A DNA stretch of 64,000 bases from JAVBSN01 sp031547045 (lineage in GTDB: Bacteria > Bacillota > Clostridia > Lachnospirales > Lachnospiraceae), in assembly GCA_031547045.1 (NCBI GenBank), contig JAVBSN010000011.1:42842-106841 (forward strand), written 5' to 3'. The first letter of the stretch is position 1. Every line of letters starts with the position of its first letter. This document shows positions 17,637 through 27,736 of this stretch, piece after piece. A program made the position numbers and the translations under genes. The notes beneath the pieces are model-generated. The model searched no databases and had not been told where the DNA came from. It worked only from the letters and a program-made list of their open reading frames with translations.

Positions 17637-20069
17637 CTATAATACCTTCAAAGAAAAATCTGCCTTATCTAAAGTTAAATTCACATTGTAATAAGGATCA
17701 CCTTCATCTATTATCTTGCTCCATCTATTTATAAACATTTCCCGTTCTTTATAAAATCGTTCTATCTTCTCAGGTGTATCTTCCGCACCGCGAGACTTAG
17801 ATTCATAATGATGTAACATTGCATATGGATTATATACTACTAACTTATCTAAATCCCTTATTTTCATACAGTAGTCAATATCATTAAATGCAACCTTATA
17901 CTTTTCTTCAAATCCACCTACTTGTAAAAATAGAGATTTCTTCGTCATCATACATGCTGCTGTTACAGCACTATAATCTACTGCAACCTTTGTTCTTGAC
18001 TGATATAGCCCATCTCTTTCATCAAGTGTAGTAAATACATGACCTGCTATTCCTCCAAATCCAACAACTACACCTGCATGTTGTATAGTATTATCATCAA
18101 AGTATAATCTACCTCCAACTATACCAACCTCTTCTCGTTGACAAAATCCAACCATCTGAGATAACCACTCATCATTAATAACCTCTGTATCATTATTTAA
18201 AAACAATAAGTATTCTCCATCAGCATTCTCAACACCAAAATTATTTATTGCAGAATAATTAAACTCGTCCTTCCAATATACAACCTTTATATTATTTGCC
18301 TTTTCAATTTTTTTATAATAATCGAAGGTTTCTTTATCTGTACTATTATTTTCTATAATTACTATTTCATAATTTGAATATGTTGTTTTCTCATTTATAG
18401 ATTTTATACATTTATCTAAATCACTAATATGATCTTTATTTGGTATAATAATTGATACTAGAGGATTATTTTTAATACTATAAGTAGTCTTATAAAATCC
18501 TAAGTCTTCACCCATTTCAACTAAAGCATCTATTCCTAATCTAGCATAATGAGCTTCAATTGCTCTCTTCCCTGCTTCAAATGCATATAACTTACTTTCT
18601 GGATTACCTGCTGTTGAATTCACATGGTATCTCCAGTGATATAAAATTTTTGGAATATGATAAATATTATTAGCATTTTCTATACATCTAAATATAAAAT
18701 CATAATCTTGAGCTCCATCATAATCAGAATTAAATTGACCTATCTTATCAACCAACTCTTTCTTTGCAACAAACATATGGCATATATAATTATTACTTCT
18801 TAATAAATCTATATTAAAATCTGGTTTGAAATTCGGTTCAAAATATCTTGATTCACTTATCTTGTCTTCATCTGTATATATAACGTCTATATCACTATTA
18901 CTATTTATTGCTTTAACACATTCATATAAAGCATTTGGCGCAAATAAATCATCATGGTCACCTAATACAATAAAATCACCCTGTACCAACTTTAATGCTT
19001 CATTTGTATTATCTGCTATTCCTAATTCTTTATCTGAAACACTATACTTAACTCTGCTATCTAGGGCATATTTCTTTAAATGCTTTTCTAGACTTCCATC
19101 ATTACCACCGTCCGAAAAACACACTTCCCAATTAGAATAAGTCTGGTTATTAATCGACTCCATTAATTCCTCTAAATATTTAATTGGTGTTTTATATAAT
19201 GGCACTATAATACTAAATAAAGGATTAATATCAAACTTCTCCCCCCGCTGTAATTCTAATTCTTTCTTATTAGGCTCAGCCTTCTTTCTCCATTGCATAT
19301 ATCCCATATTAGTTTTTCTTTTTATAATCTTTTTTGCCTTTAATATAGTTTTGCTAACACCATATTTTTTAATATATTGCAATCCTCTTTTAAATATTTT
19401 CTTTTTGTTAAGGTTAATGATTTCATCTTTTCCTGAAAGCATTATGCTTTCTTTGTAAGTCTTTTCGGCATCTGTAAACTCAAGTACAAGTTTACCTTTT
19501 TTTGATATTTTACTGCTAATGGTAAATCCTATATCTGAATTATCACTTAAATATTCTTTAAAATTAGCAATAACATCACTTCTCGAACTTTTATTTAATT
19601 TAATATCTATATCTTGTCCATCAAATTTTACAGTAATATTTACTGGATTTTTAGATAAAGCCCAGCCCCTTATACTTAACTGTCCATTGGTAACACCTAT
19701 ATAATCTATACAACAACTTACATCCATCTGTTTTTTCTTAAGTTCACCAGTAACTAACTTAGAAATATTTATTTTTTCACCAGTTGCATTATCCTGAATA
19801 AATACTATTAAGTATTTATACTTATCATAATCCTCTGGCAACTTAACTGTATAGAAGCATTCTACATCTAGTAATTCATTACTATCAGTTTTCTTACTAT
19901 CTAATTTTTTATACTTAGTGTATTCTAGGGATAATTCTTTGCTATCCAAACAAACGCCTAATTTATAGTCGTTTAAATATTTATCTGCTGTATATACTTG
20001 TATAATAAAATTATTATAGTCTACAACACTAAACCTAAGTTGTTCTACTAAAAATCCATTCTCTAACAT
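17637..20069 (-). CDS. Tandem GT2 glycosyltransferase with extra N-terminal domain
   Basis: An 810-residue protein. Residues 1 to about 225 form a beta-rich domain I cannot assign (NITVKFDGQDIDIKLN, KGKLVLEFTDAE). A first GT-A domain follows (FSIIVPLYKTPIKYL, GDHDDLF) and then a second (SIIIPNKDHISD, FLNNDTEVI, VAFNDIDYCMKI). The double-GT2 part is clearly paralogous to the 606-residue neighbour. It overlaps the gene upstream by 7 nt, so translation is coupled. It probably adds two successive sugars to the wall-polysaccharide repeat. The N-terminal domain might bind the acceptor, but that is a guess. Confidence 0.85.
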   Translation of the reverse strand: MLENGFLVEQLRFSVVDYNNFIIQVYTADKYLNDYKLGVCLDSKELSLEYTKYKKLDSKKTDSNELLDVECFYTVKLPEDYDKYKYLIVFIQDNATGEKINISKLVTGELKKKQMDVSCCIDYIGVTNGQLSIRGWALSKNPVNITVKFDGQDIDIKLNKSSRSDVIANFKEYLSDNSDIGFTISSKISKKGKLVLEFTDAEKTYKESIMLSGKDEIINLNKKKIFKRGLQYIKKYGVSKTILKAKKIIKRKTNMGYMQWRKKAEPNKKELELQRGEKFDINPLFSIIVPLYKTPIKYLEELMESINNQTYSNWEVCFSDGGNDGSLEKHLKKYALDSRVKYSVSDKELGIADNTNEALKLVQGDFIVLGDHDDLFAPNALYECVKAINSNSDIDVIYTDEDKISESRYFEPNFKPDFNIDLLRSNNYICHMFVAKKELVDKIGQFNSDYDGAQDYDFIFRCIENANNIYHIPKILYHWRYHVNSTAGNPESKLYAFEAGKRAIEAHYARLGIDALVEMGEDLGFYKTTYSIKNNPLVSIIIPNKDHISDLDKCIKSINEKTTYSNYEIVIIENNSTDKETFDYYKKIEKANNIKVVYWKDEFNYSAINNFGVENADGEYLLFLNNDTEVINDEWLSQMVGFCQREEVGIVGGRLYFDDNTIQHAGVVVGFGGIAGHVFTTLDERDGLYQSRTKVAVDYSAVTAACMMTKKSLFLQVGGFEEKYKVAFNDIDYCMKIRDLDKLVVYNPYAMLHHYESKSRGAEDTPEKIERFYKEREMFINRWSKIIDEGDPYYNVNLTLDKADFSLKVL

Positions 20070-21358
20070 ATTCCTCTAAAGTCCTTCTTTATTAGTTCCT
20101 TAATTTCATATCCAGAACCTTTCTCTGGTATATAAAATGCTTCATTAATTAGTTCAAGTCTCTTTTCTCTTAATTCATCTTCGCCTTTTTCTAATTTTGA
20201 AAGAATATTTTTCATCTCGTCCCAATCTTTTACCCAATAAAAACCTTCTGATATTTTCTTAGCAAAATCATTAAGATGGGTTTCCTTATAAGTAAATATA
20301 ATAGGTTTACCTGTTAAAAAATATTCTGGTATTATAGACGACTCATCTGTAATCAATACATCCGAAGAATAAAAACTCGGTAAATACTCTTGCTGTTCAT
20401 CTATAGATGCATTCTCTAACTTTCTATAACATTCTTTATATGCTTCAACCTCTGTTTCACTCATTTGCTTTCTAGAAATAAATTCCGAAAATGCTTGTGG
20501 ATGAGGTCTAAACAAAAATTCTATATTACTATGCTCTCTTATATAATCTACTAGTAAATCCTTAAATTCAAAGAAGGTACAATTATTCTCTTCTGTATTC
20601 CATCTAGGGGTCCACATAACACGTAGTTTTCGCTCTTTATCAGTATACTTCCAAGAATCACTTTCACATCCTACATACTTCTTACCTTCATCTATTTTAG
20701 GATAACCTGTAAGCAATACTCTGCTTTTTTTATGAATACAATTATCTTCTACACGGTTAACATAATACTTTCTCATTTCTTCAAATTCTGCAAAATGAAA
20801 ATATGTATTTTTTAAATAGCTTACTGGAAAAGATTCTTCTGCTATATAGCCATCCATAAATGGCATACCATAATGTACATAGCCTATCTTAGTATACATA
20901 GATACTACGCTACTTTGATATTCTGGTGGCCTGCATATATCATAAGGTGTTTGAAAGAATAAATAATCTGGTTGTAAACTTTTTAAATCAAACCATTTCT
21001 TGCTTTCATAATCATACCCTTCTATTACTCTACAAGGATAATCCTTAAAATACTCACTTGCTCCCTCAGAAACATACTCTTCATGAGATAACCCTTTTTT
21101 AGGAAGTTGTTTTTTATTAGGTATTGTAACAATAGTTACATCAAATTCATTATCTTCCATACAAGCCTCATATATACTTTTTAAAGCATCCCATATATGA
21201 GCTCTATGACAAACAAATACTATATTTATTTTTTCATTCTTTAACACCTTTACCTGTCTCTTTAAATCAATTATTTCTTGAGAATTAGCAATAATCTTAT
21301 TCCCATATTTCTCATCTAAATATCCAGATAATAGTTTATTTAAAATACTATTTATCAA
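20063..21358 (-). CDS. CDP-glycerol/CDP-ribitol phosphotransferase family protein
   Basis: A 431-residue GT-B-like protein of the TagB/TagF/TarL family. Key motifs are IGYVHYGMPFMDG in the middle, RVMWTPRWNTE, LFRPHPQAF (active-site His pair) and the C-terminal DVLITDESSIIPEYFLTGKP, where the Ser/Glu-rich loop binds the CDP-polyol phosphate. It transfers glycerol- or ribitol-phosphate to a lipid-linked acceptor at the membrane. TarJ and TarI encoded directly upstream make CDP-ribitol, so ribitol phosphate is the likely substrate. The start is TTG after AAGGAGAG. An N-terminal ~45-residue helical stretch precedes the catalytic fold. Confidence 0.88.
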   Translation of the reverse strand: MINSILNKLLSGYLDEKYGNKIIANSQEIIDLKRQVKVLKNEKINIVFVCHRAHIWDALKSIYEACMEDNEFDVTIVTIPNKKQLPKKGLSHEEYVSEGASEYFKDYPCRVIEGYDYESKKWFDLKSLQPDYLFFQTPYDICRPPEYQSSVVSMYTKIGYVHYGMPFMDGYIAEESFPVSYLKNTYFHFAEFEEMRKYYVNRVEDNCIHKKSRVLLTGYPKIDEGKKYVGCESDSWKYTDKERKLRVMWTPRWNTEENNCTFFEFKDLLVDYIREHSNIEFLFRPHPQAFSEFISRKQMSETEVEAYKECYRKLENASIDEQQEYLPSFYSSDVLITDESSIIPEYFLTGKPIIFTYKETHLNDFAKKISEGFYWVKDWDEMKNILSKLEKGEDELREKRLELINEAFYIPEKGSGYEIKELIKKDFRGIC

Positions 21359-21375
21359 AGTTATCTCTCCTTATA

Positions 21376-22398
21376 CTATTTCCATTCCATAACAGTCTTG
21401 CCATAAGGCTTTTGAATGTCTAATTCAAATGCCCTATTAATATCATCAATGCCAAATACTTGAATCTCATTAACTACTAAGTTAGATAAATATGTTACTA
21501 TTTCAGGATTCTTTATAAATATATCAACGGTTTTTTCAAAATCAACTCTACCACTTCTACTGCTTCCAAATAGTCTTAAGCCTTTTTCTAAAATCATTCT
21601 AGTATTTATTGGTACTCCATATTCACTTACACCCAATAGGGCTATTGTGCCTTCTGGTTGTATATAATCTATTATCTGATCAATGGCTTTTTGTGAACCT
21701 TCTCCACCAACACATTCAAAGGCATGGTCTACATGAAAATCCTTTGGTAACTTCTTTACATTATATACTTCATCAGCAAAAGAGAAATCACTTAACTTTT
21801 CTTCGCTTATACCTAATATACATAATTTTATTTCTGGAAATATAACTTTAAATAACATTGCTGTAATATATCCTAGATTTCCATCTCCCCATATTCCAAT
21901 ACTTTCTCTTCGACTATGAGCTATTTTATCAAATCTAGTAATAGCATGTACACTAACGCTTATAAGTTCTGTAAATGCACCTACACCATTAGATATTTCA
22001 TCTGGTAAAGCTACTAATCTATCTGTAGGTAACGACACATACTCTTGCATAAATCCATCAAATCCACTTGCACGAAACTTACTACTCTTTATATAATTTT
22101 CAGCAATTATATCGTCTGTTTCACTTGGAGTATTAGGAATCATTATAACTCTTTGTCCTACCTTAAATTCTTTGTTTGGGTCATATATAACCTGACCTAT
22201 ACCTTCATGTATTAGTGCCATAGGTAATTTTTCTGCCAAAACTGCAGCATCTCTCTTACCTTGATAATAACGTTGGTCAGCATGACAAATAGACAGATGT
22301 GTAGGTCTAACTATCACATCTGTCCCCATTAAGTCTATATCTTGAAACATTATTTCGAACTTTCTAGGTGACACCAATCGGTATATTGTATTTAACAT
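21376..22398 (-). CDS. tarJ: Ribulose-5-phosphate reductase
   Basis: A 340-residue zinc-type medium-chain dehydrogenase. The catalytic zinc site is visible as SICHADQRYYQG (Cys38) and MALIHEGIG (His64-Glu65), and the four-cysteine structural zinc loop of classical alcohol dehydrogenases is absent, as in TarJ. A Rossmann motif GIWGDGNLGYITAM follows. TarJ reduces D-ribulose 5-phosphate to ribitol 5-phosphate with NADPH. The gene overlaps tarI by 7 nt and its RBS (GGAGG) lies within the end of tarI, which is the standard tarIJ arrangement. Confidence 0.9.
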   Translation of the reverse strand: MLNTIYRLVSPRKFEIMFQDIDLMGTDVIVRPTHLSICHADQRYYQGKRDAAVLAEKLPMALIHEGIGQVIYDPNKEFKVGQRVIMIPNTPSETDDIIAENYIKSSKFRASGFDGFMQEYVSLPTDRLVALPDEISNGVGAFTELISVSVHAITRFDKIAHSRRESIGIWGDGNLGYITAMLFKVIFPEIKLCILGISEEKLSDFSFADEVYNVKKLPKDFHVDHAFECVGGEGSQKAIDQIIDYIQPEGTIALLGVSEYGVPINTRMILEKGLRLFGSSRSGRVDFEKTVDIFIKNPEIVTYLSNLVVNEIQVFGIDDINRAFELDIQKPYGKTVMEWK

Positions 22399-23105
22399 AT
22401 TCCTCCACCGCCTATTAAGGTTTCTGCAACCTTTAAATCATATGGATAAGTAATCTTTATATTAAACACTTCGCCATTTACTAAGTATACTTTTTCTCCA
22501 CGAAGTACAAATATTTTAGCCGCATCTGTTAGTATTTGCTTTTCTTCATCATTTAAAGCATAGTATAATTCATTTAATTTTTTAACATTAAATGATTGAG
22601 GAGTCTGTCCTTGATATAATTTGCTTCTATCAGGAATATCACTAATAATTGTATTATCATCACTTTTTACAATAGTATCTGTTGCTTCAATTACTGTATC
22701 ACAGGCACCATATTTACTTGCTGCCTCAATATTATCCTCTATTATACGATGAGTTACAAAAGGTCTAACCGCATCATGAGTTACTATTATTGTATCATCT
22801 TCTATTCCATAATTTTCTTCAATGTAAGACGTAGCATTCATAATAGTTTCATTTCTACTATTTCCGCCCTCCAAAACAACTATTTTACTTGTATCTTTAA
22901 TATATTTGTTAATAATATTTTTGGTATGCATAATCCATTGGTTTGGACATAGTACAATGATTTTTTCAAATTTATCATTAATAAAAAACTTCTCTACAGT
23001 GTGAATAAGAACTGGTTTCTCTCCTATTTTCAAATATTGTTTAGGCTTTTCTTGTTGTCCCATTCTGCTACCAACACCGCCTGCTAATAATGCTGCAAAT
23101 ATCAT
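22392..23105 (-). CDS. tarI: Ribitol-5-phosphate cytidylyltransferase
   Basis: A 237-residue IspD-family nucleotidyltransferase with the CTP-binding signature LLAGGVGSRMGQQEKPKQYL, then THDAVRPFVTH and GQTPQSFN. TarI and IspD share these motifs. The adjacent tarJ and the CDP-polyol phosphotransferase make TarI the right call. It produces CDP-ribitol from CTP and ribitol 5-phosphate. The ATG at 23105 is 8 bp after GAGGG. A GTG three codons earlier is too close to that site. Confidence 0.92.
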   Translation of the reverse strand: MIFAALLAGGVGSRMGQQEKPKQYLKIGEKPVLIHTVEKFFINDKFEKIIVLCPNQWIMHTKNIINKYIKDTSKIVVLEGGNSRNETIMNATSYIEENYGIEDDTIIVTHDAVRPFVTHRIIEDNIEAASKYGACDTVIEATDTIVKSDDNTIISDIPDRSKLYQGQTPQSFNVKKLNELYYALNDEEKQILTDAAKIFVLRGEKVYLVNGEVFNIKITYPYDLKVAETLIGGGGIC

Positions 23106-23124
23106 ATTCTTCACCCTCTTCTAC

Positions 23125-24138
23125 TTAGTTAACTTTATATTCTGTTGATTGTTTCTTCATCTTTATAAATACAAACTGTATAAGTTTTATAAAAAGCCAT
23201 ATTGTATATCCACATCTTTTTATTAATGAATGGCTTCTAAAATCCACCCACTTTCTAGCATTTGTTAAATCATCTCTATTAATCTGATACATAAAGCGAC
23301 TCTTTATATCTTCTGGTATATGATTTCTTTGCTTCCATAAATAAAGTATAGAATATAAATGTCTAGTAATAGTTTCTTTCTCTAACTGGTTATTAATTCT
23401 TAATTCAATATCCCAATCCATTATATTAATTATGTGCTTTTCTATTTCATTTACTGAATTCCATGAAGAATTCTCTAACTGACGATAATTTGTCATAGTG
23501 TCTGGAATATATATAATATCTCCATATTCTAACAAGTAAAACATAATAATATTATCATCATAATAATTCTTTGGCATTTTTTTAATAGAATCTTTATCAA
23601 ATATATTTCTGAACATTATTGTATCACTATGAAAATACATTCCATATTTCCAATAATCACTACCCTTTATTTTACGTTGTTCCTCTGCTGTATTTAGCAA
23701 ATGTTTTTTCTCTTCATTCCAATATACCCATATATTATGAGCACAAGCAATACAGTCTAAATTATCTTTTTTATCTAGTATATCTACTTGTTTTTGTAAC
23801 TTATATTCATCCGTATACACATCATCTCCATCAAGAAATATTAGATATTCTCCTGATGCTTGTTTTAATAGATTCAATCTATTTTTTGATGCTCTGGATA
23901 TTCTATTATGAGTCTTATTAGGATTACGCTCCATTACATATAACTTTATTAGTTTAGGGTAACGCTCTTCCCATTGTTTTAGAATCTCTATAGTTCCATC
24001 ATCAGAACCATCATCTCCAATAAGGATCTCATATTTAAACTTAGTGTTCTGATTCAATACACTTTCTAAAGTCTCATCTATATATCTTTTTAAATTGTAT
24101 GTGGTAATCATTACACTTAATTTAATCTTCTTGTTCAT
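23125..24138 (-). CDS. GT2 family glycosyltransferase
   Basis: A 337-residue protein with an N-terminal GT-A domain: LSVMITTYNLKRYIDETL, LIGDDGSDDGT (Asp pair) and FLDGDDVYTD (DxD-like). The C-terminal third (RYMYQINRDDLTNARK-like region, then a hydrophobic stretch IWLFIKLIQFVFI) may associate with the membrane. It lies between tarI and a flippase gene, with 19 and 3 bp gaps, and presumably adds one sugar of the wall-glycan repeat unit. Donor sugar cannot be told. Confidence 0.82.
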   Translation of the reverse strand: MNKKIKLSVMITTYNLKRYIDETLESVLNQNTKFKYEILIGDDGSDDGTIEILKQWEERYPKLIKLYVMERNPNKTHNRISRASKNRLNLLKQASGEYLIFLDGDDVYTDEYKLQKQVDILDKKDNLDCIACAHNIWVYWNEEKKHLLNTAEEQRKIKGSDYWKYGMYFHSDTIMFRNIFDKDSIKKMPKNYYDDNIIMFYLLEYGDIIYIPDTMTNYRQLENSSWNSVNEIEKHIINIMDWDIELRINNQLEKETITRHLYSILYLWKQRNHIPEDIKSRFMYQINRDDLTNARKWVDFRSHSLIKRCGYTIWLFIKLIQFVFIKMKKQSTEYKVN

Positions 24139-24141
24139 ATA

Positions 24142-25599
24142 TTATTTCTCTTTCATTTCCTTAAATCTCTCGATTATAAGATTTCTCTTCCAAATTACAA
24201 TTCCTATTATTATAAATGCTAATCCATATCTTATTAGTATTTTATCATAAACTAGATTTACTAACAAAGTAATCACAAACATTACTAAACTTACACCTAA
24301 TATCCACTTTTCATCATATATCTTTGCGTTATCTAATGCCTTCTTACATGTTATTTTATAGAAAATATAATGTCCCAGTGCATATGCTCCATAGCAGAAT
24401 AAAGTTGTATATCCTGCTGCATGATAACCGTATATAGGTATAAAATACCAGTTAAGCACTACGTTTACTGCTGCTGCTAATACTGATGCAATCATAACAA
24501 ATATATTTTTCTCACAGTAAAATTCTACTGTAGAGAATAAATCATATAAAAACATAAAGAATACACTTAGTGCTATAGGTGGTATTACATAAACCGCATC
24601 TGCATACTTGCTTCCTGCAAATACATATATAACCTCTGGCACAAACATCATTAATACAAATATACATGATGCTATTAATACCATTAGTAAATTACTCATA
24701 TTTCTCATTGCCTTATAATTTTTTTGTTTCAAGCAACCATATCCCCATGGTAAAAATGAGGCACTAATTGCTGACATTATAAGTTGCATAAGCAACACTA
24801 TACTATAAGCTATACTATAATTTGCTGTAGCCGTTTTATTCTCTAACTTTGAAATCATAATTCTATCTGATTGAGTTAATACAATTTCAGATAAATAATG
24901 AGGTATAAGTGGAATGTTAAATGCTAATGCAAACTTCCAAAATTCAGGTATAACAATCTTTTTACCCTTTGCAAAATTATATACCAAAAAGAATCCACAG
25001 AACACAACATTAACTAAGACACCTGAAGCTATTTTAGCAACATCCTTATTAACACTGAAATAAACTGCTACTATTCCTGCAACAATATAAGCCACAGACA
25101 TTAATATTGTAACTAACACTAATTTTTTATACTTAAACTCATACCTTTGTCTTCCACTCCAAAACAAAAGCGCTGGATAACATAGTAAATCTAGAAACAA
25201 CAAAATTACTAACCCTGTAGACATATCTAATAATTGATTACACCATTTTCTAGTAATTAAATAAATAGCAAATGCAGATAGGGTAATCATACAATATAGA
25301 CCTTGCATACATGATATATATTCATCTCTAGTCTTACTATCTTCATTCTTTACCATAGCATTATTAAATACACCATATGACAAATTGAGTGAAGTAAATA
25401 TCATTAAAATACTTCTCCACGAATTAAAGGTATTAGTCATACCAAATTGATCTGTAGTCATCATTCTTGTAAATACAGGGGTAGTAAGAACATTTAATCC
25501 CATCTGTAATATATTACAGAACAAAAACCAAAGAGATGCCTTTGCTGGTGTTGATAAACTATGATATATATTTAATGCCTTTTTAACTAATGCTTTCAT
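24142..25599 (-). CDS. Wzx-type polysaccharide flippase
   Basis: A 485-residue protein with about 12-14 membrane helices, of the MOP superfamily (PST/Wzx). Typical features are the opening LSTPAKASLWFLFCNILQMGLNVLTTP... with VFTRMMTTDQFG, and the mid-protein ALAFNIPLIPHYLSEIVLTQSDRIMIS block. It should flip the undecaprenyl-PP-linked repeat unit across the membrane. It resembles the flippase at 60396-61844, so each operon has its own export step. Gaps of 3 bp on both sides suggest tight translational coupling. Confidence 0.88.
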   Translation of the reverse strand: MKALVKKALNIYHSLSTPAKASLWFLFCNILQMGLNVLTTPVFTRMMTTDQFGMTNTFNSWRSILMIFTSLNLSYGVFNNAMVKNEDSKTRDEYISCMQGLYCMITLSAFAIYLITRKWCNQLLDMSTGLVILLFLDLLCYPALLFWSGRQRYEFKYKKLVLVTILMSVAYIVAGIVAVYFSVNKDVAKIASGVLVNVVFCGFFLVYNFAKGKKIVIPEFWKFALAFNIPLIPHYLSEIVLTQSDRIMISKLENKTATANYSIAYSIVLLMQLIMSAISASFLPWGYGCLKQKNYKAMRNMSNLLMVLIASCIFVLMMFVPEVIYVFAGSKYADAVYVIPPIALSVFFMFLYDLFSTVEFYCEKNIFVMIASVLAAAVNVVLNWYFIPIYGYHAAGYTTLFCYGAYALGHYIFYKITCKKALDNAKIYDEKWILGVSLVMFVITLLVNLVYDKILIRYGLAFIIIGIVIWKRNLIIERFKEMKEK

Positions 25600-25602
25600 A
25601 TA

Positions 25603-26604
25603 TTACTCCATGTTGGCAAAGTCATAACAATAGGTTAAATTATTGCAATAAGAACTGCCAAAGTCTTCTTTACTTGTAATTAGTCCAATATTTAATACTT
25701 TACCTAACTCTTCTGTTGCTGTTCCCCAAGAAACATTTTTATATCCTCTTGCTTTCATCTCTACAAGCATTGAATAATACATAAAAGTCATAGGACTTAA
25801 TTTGTTATAACTCTGCTTTGCAGCAAGATATTGAGTGTGCGCGCAAGATGCCTTTTCAAAGTAAAACATCATTGAACCAGCTATCATCTCATCTTCTTTG
25901 TAAACTCCAAAGAATTCACATTCTTTTTCTAGACGACTATTCTTAAATTCTAATAATTCTTCTAATGTATGAACTGGTTTTGTATCATATTTACTTAAAT
26001 TCTCGCATAATATCTCATAAAATTCTTCTACTGCTGAATCTTCTTTTAAAGCCTTTACCTCTAGGGATTCTTTTATACAATTATGTACATTTGTACGTTT
26101 TCCTTGAGCCAAATTAGATATTATGTCTTCCTTATATTTACTAAAATCCACATATGTGCTTAATTCTTTATATTCAATAAATCCATGATATGAAAAAGTA
26201 TATTGTAACAAATCACTTTCCACTGTTGAAAATACATCAGAAGTTAATTTTAAAACTGCTTCCTCATATCCTTGTTCCCTTAGATAATCTTTTAATTCCC
26301 CTACTAACTCCATTACATACTTTGCACAGTAATGTTTCTTGTCCAATATAAGACCACCAAATGTTGTTCCCCTATGAGAATAAAATACTTTTCTATCATT
26401 AAGGAAAACCTCACAAGCTGGACATACCGCTGCAAGGTTATTTTTTGAATTATATATCATTAAAGAACTATCTGTAAATTTTCCATCTTCATGATAATTC
26501 AAGAAACGTCTACTTTGTAAAAATGTACCATTTACTGACATATTTTCAATAAATTGATCCCATTCTTTCTCTTTATCTGGATTAAATCTTTCAAATCTAA
26601 ACAT
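25603..26604 (-). CDS. GNAT/FemAB-like acyltransferase
   Basis: A 333-residue protein of the Acetyltransf_6 (BioF2-like/FemAB-type) fold. Recognisable parts are NGTFLQSRRFLNYH, KRTNVHNCIKESLEV in the centre and the C-terminal AGSMMFYFEKASCAHTQYLAA and LIEMKARGYKNVSWG-like segment. Related proteins acylate amino sugars or add amino acids to wall precursors. It is directly downstream of the amino-sugar transaminase gene, so N-acylation of the 3-amino-3,6-dideoxyhexose is a fair guess, taking the place of the usual hexapeptide-repeat acetyltransferase. Confidence 0.75.
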   Translation of the reverse strand: MFRFERFNPDKEKEWDQFIENMSVNGTFLQSRRFLNYHEDGKFTDSSLMIYNSKNNLAAVCPACEVFLNDRKVFYSHRGTTFGGLILDKKHYCAKYVMELVGELKDYLREQGYEEAVLKLTSDVFSTVESDLLQYTFSYHGFIEYKELSTYVDFSKYKEDIISNLAQGKRTNVHNCIKESLEVKALKEDSAVEEFYEILCENLSKYDTKPVHTLEELLEFKNSRLEKECEFFGVYKEDEMIAGSMMFYFEKASCAHTQYLAAKQSYNKLSPMTFMYYSMLVEMKARGYKNVSWGTATEELGKVLNIGLITSKEDFGSSYCNNLTYCYDFANME

Positions 26605-26614
26605 GTAAGTTCTC

Positions 26615-27712
26615 CTATTTCCATGAATTTATGGCATCTATAACATAAATTATCTCTTCATCTGTCATTCCATAATACATTGGTATACTAAGTTCTGTCT
26701 TAGATATTTCCTCAGCTATAGGAAACTCACCTTCTGAATATCCCAAATCCAAATATGCATCTTGTAAATGTATAGGAATTGGATAATGCTTATTAGTTCC
26801 AATTTTTCTATCGTTTAAATATTTCTCTAATTCTTCTCTTTTCTGACACTTAAGTGCAAACACATGATAAATATGTGTTGAATCTTCATCTAATGCTGGT
26901 AGTCCTACATTAGGATTATTTATTTCACCAAGGTATCTCTTTGCTATTCTATTTCTATCATTATTCCACTTATCTAATTGTCCAAGTTTTACACGCAAAA
27001 ATGATGCCTGCATTTCATCTAAACGAGAATTATTGCCTTTATAAATATGATGATATTTATAATCAGAACCATAGTTTCCTAATGCTCTTATTTTCTTAGC
27101 TAATTCTTCATCATTAGTTACAACTGCGCCTGCATCACCTAATGCTCCTAAGTTCTTACCTGGATAAAAGCTAAATCCTGCTGCATCACCTAATGCTCCT
27201 GTCTTAACACCCTTGTGCTTAGCTCCTTGTGCCTGTGCAGCATCCTCTATTAATTTCAGATTATACTTATCTGCTATATCCTTAATATCAGTCATACTTG
27301 CTGTTTGTCCATATAAATGAACTGCTATAATTGCCTTTGTATTTGAAGTTATCTTCTCTTCAATCAAGGCTGGATTAATATTATAAGTCTCCTCTATTGG
27401 CTCAACAAATATAGGTGTAGCACCCACATAAGTTACAGCTAAAGCTGTAGCTATATATGTATTTGAAGGGATTATAACTTCATCTCCTGCACCGATACCA
27501 TATGCCTTTAAAATCAAAAATAAGGCGTCTAATCCATTTCCACAACCTATACAATATTTTACGCCACAATACTCAGCAAATTCTTTCTCAAATTCTTCTA
27601 CTTCTTTGCCTTGTATAAACCAGTTATTTGCATATACTTTCTTAAATGCTGCTGTTATCTCTTCTTCTATTTCACTATGCATATTTTCAAATGATACAAA
27701 AGGTATATTCAT
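26615..27712 (-). CDS. dTDP-3-amino-3,6-dideoxyhexose transaminase (FdtB/QdtB-like)
   Basis: A 365-residue DegT/DnrJ/EryC1/StrS aminotransferase. The PLP lysine is Lys186 in SFYPGKNLGALGDAGA, and the GCGNGLDALFLILKAYGIGAGDEVI and EDAAQAQGAKHKG blocks are characteristic of the FdtB/QdtB branch. It transfers an amino group from glutamate to the 3-keto sugar made by the FdtA-like isomerase encoded 24 bp upstream. The product would be dTDP-Fuc3N or dTDP-Qui3N. The substrate is dTDP-4-keto-6-deoxyglucose derived, and RmlA/RmlB are not in this window. Confidence 0.88.
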   Translation of the reverse strand: MNIPFVSFENMHSEIEEEITAAFKKVYANNWFIQGKEVEEFEKEFAEYCGVKYCIGCGNGLDALFLILKAYGIGAGDEVIIPSNTYIATALAVTYVGATPIFVEPIEETYNINPALIEEKITSNTKAIIAVHLYGQTASMTDIKDIADKYNLKLIEDAAQAQGAKHKGVKTGALGDAAGFSFYPGKNLGALGDAGAVVTNDEELAKKIRALGNYGSDYKYHHIYKGNNSRLDEMQASFLRVKLGQLDKWNNDRNRIAKRYLGEINNPNVGLPALDEDSTHIYHVFALKCQKREELEKYLNDRKIGTNKHYPIPIHLQDAYLDLGYSEGEFPIAEEISKTELSIPMYYGMTDEEIIYVIDAINSWK

Positions 27713-27736
27713 AATTATTCTCCTACAAATGTATGT

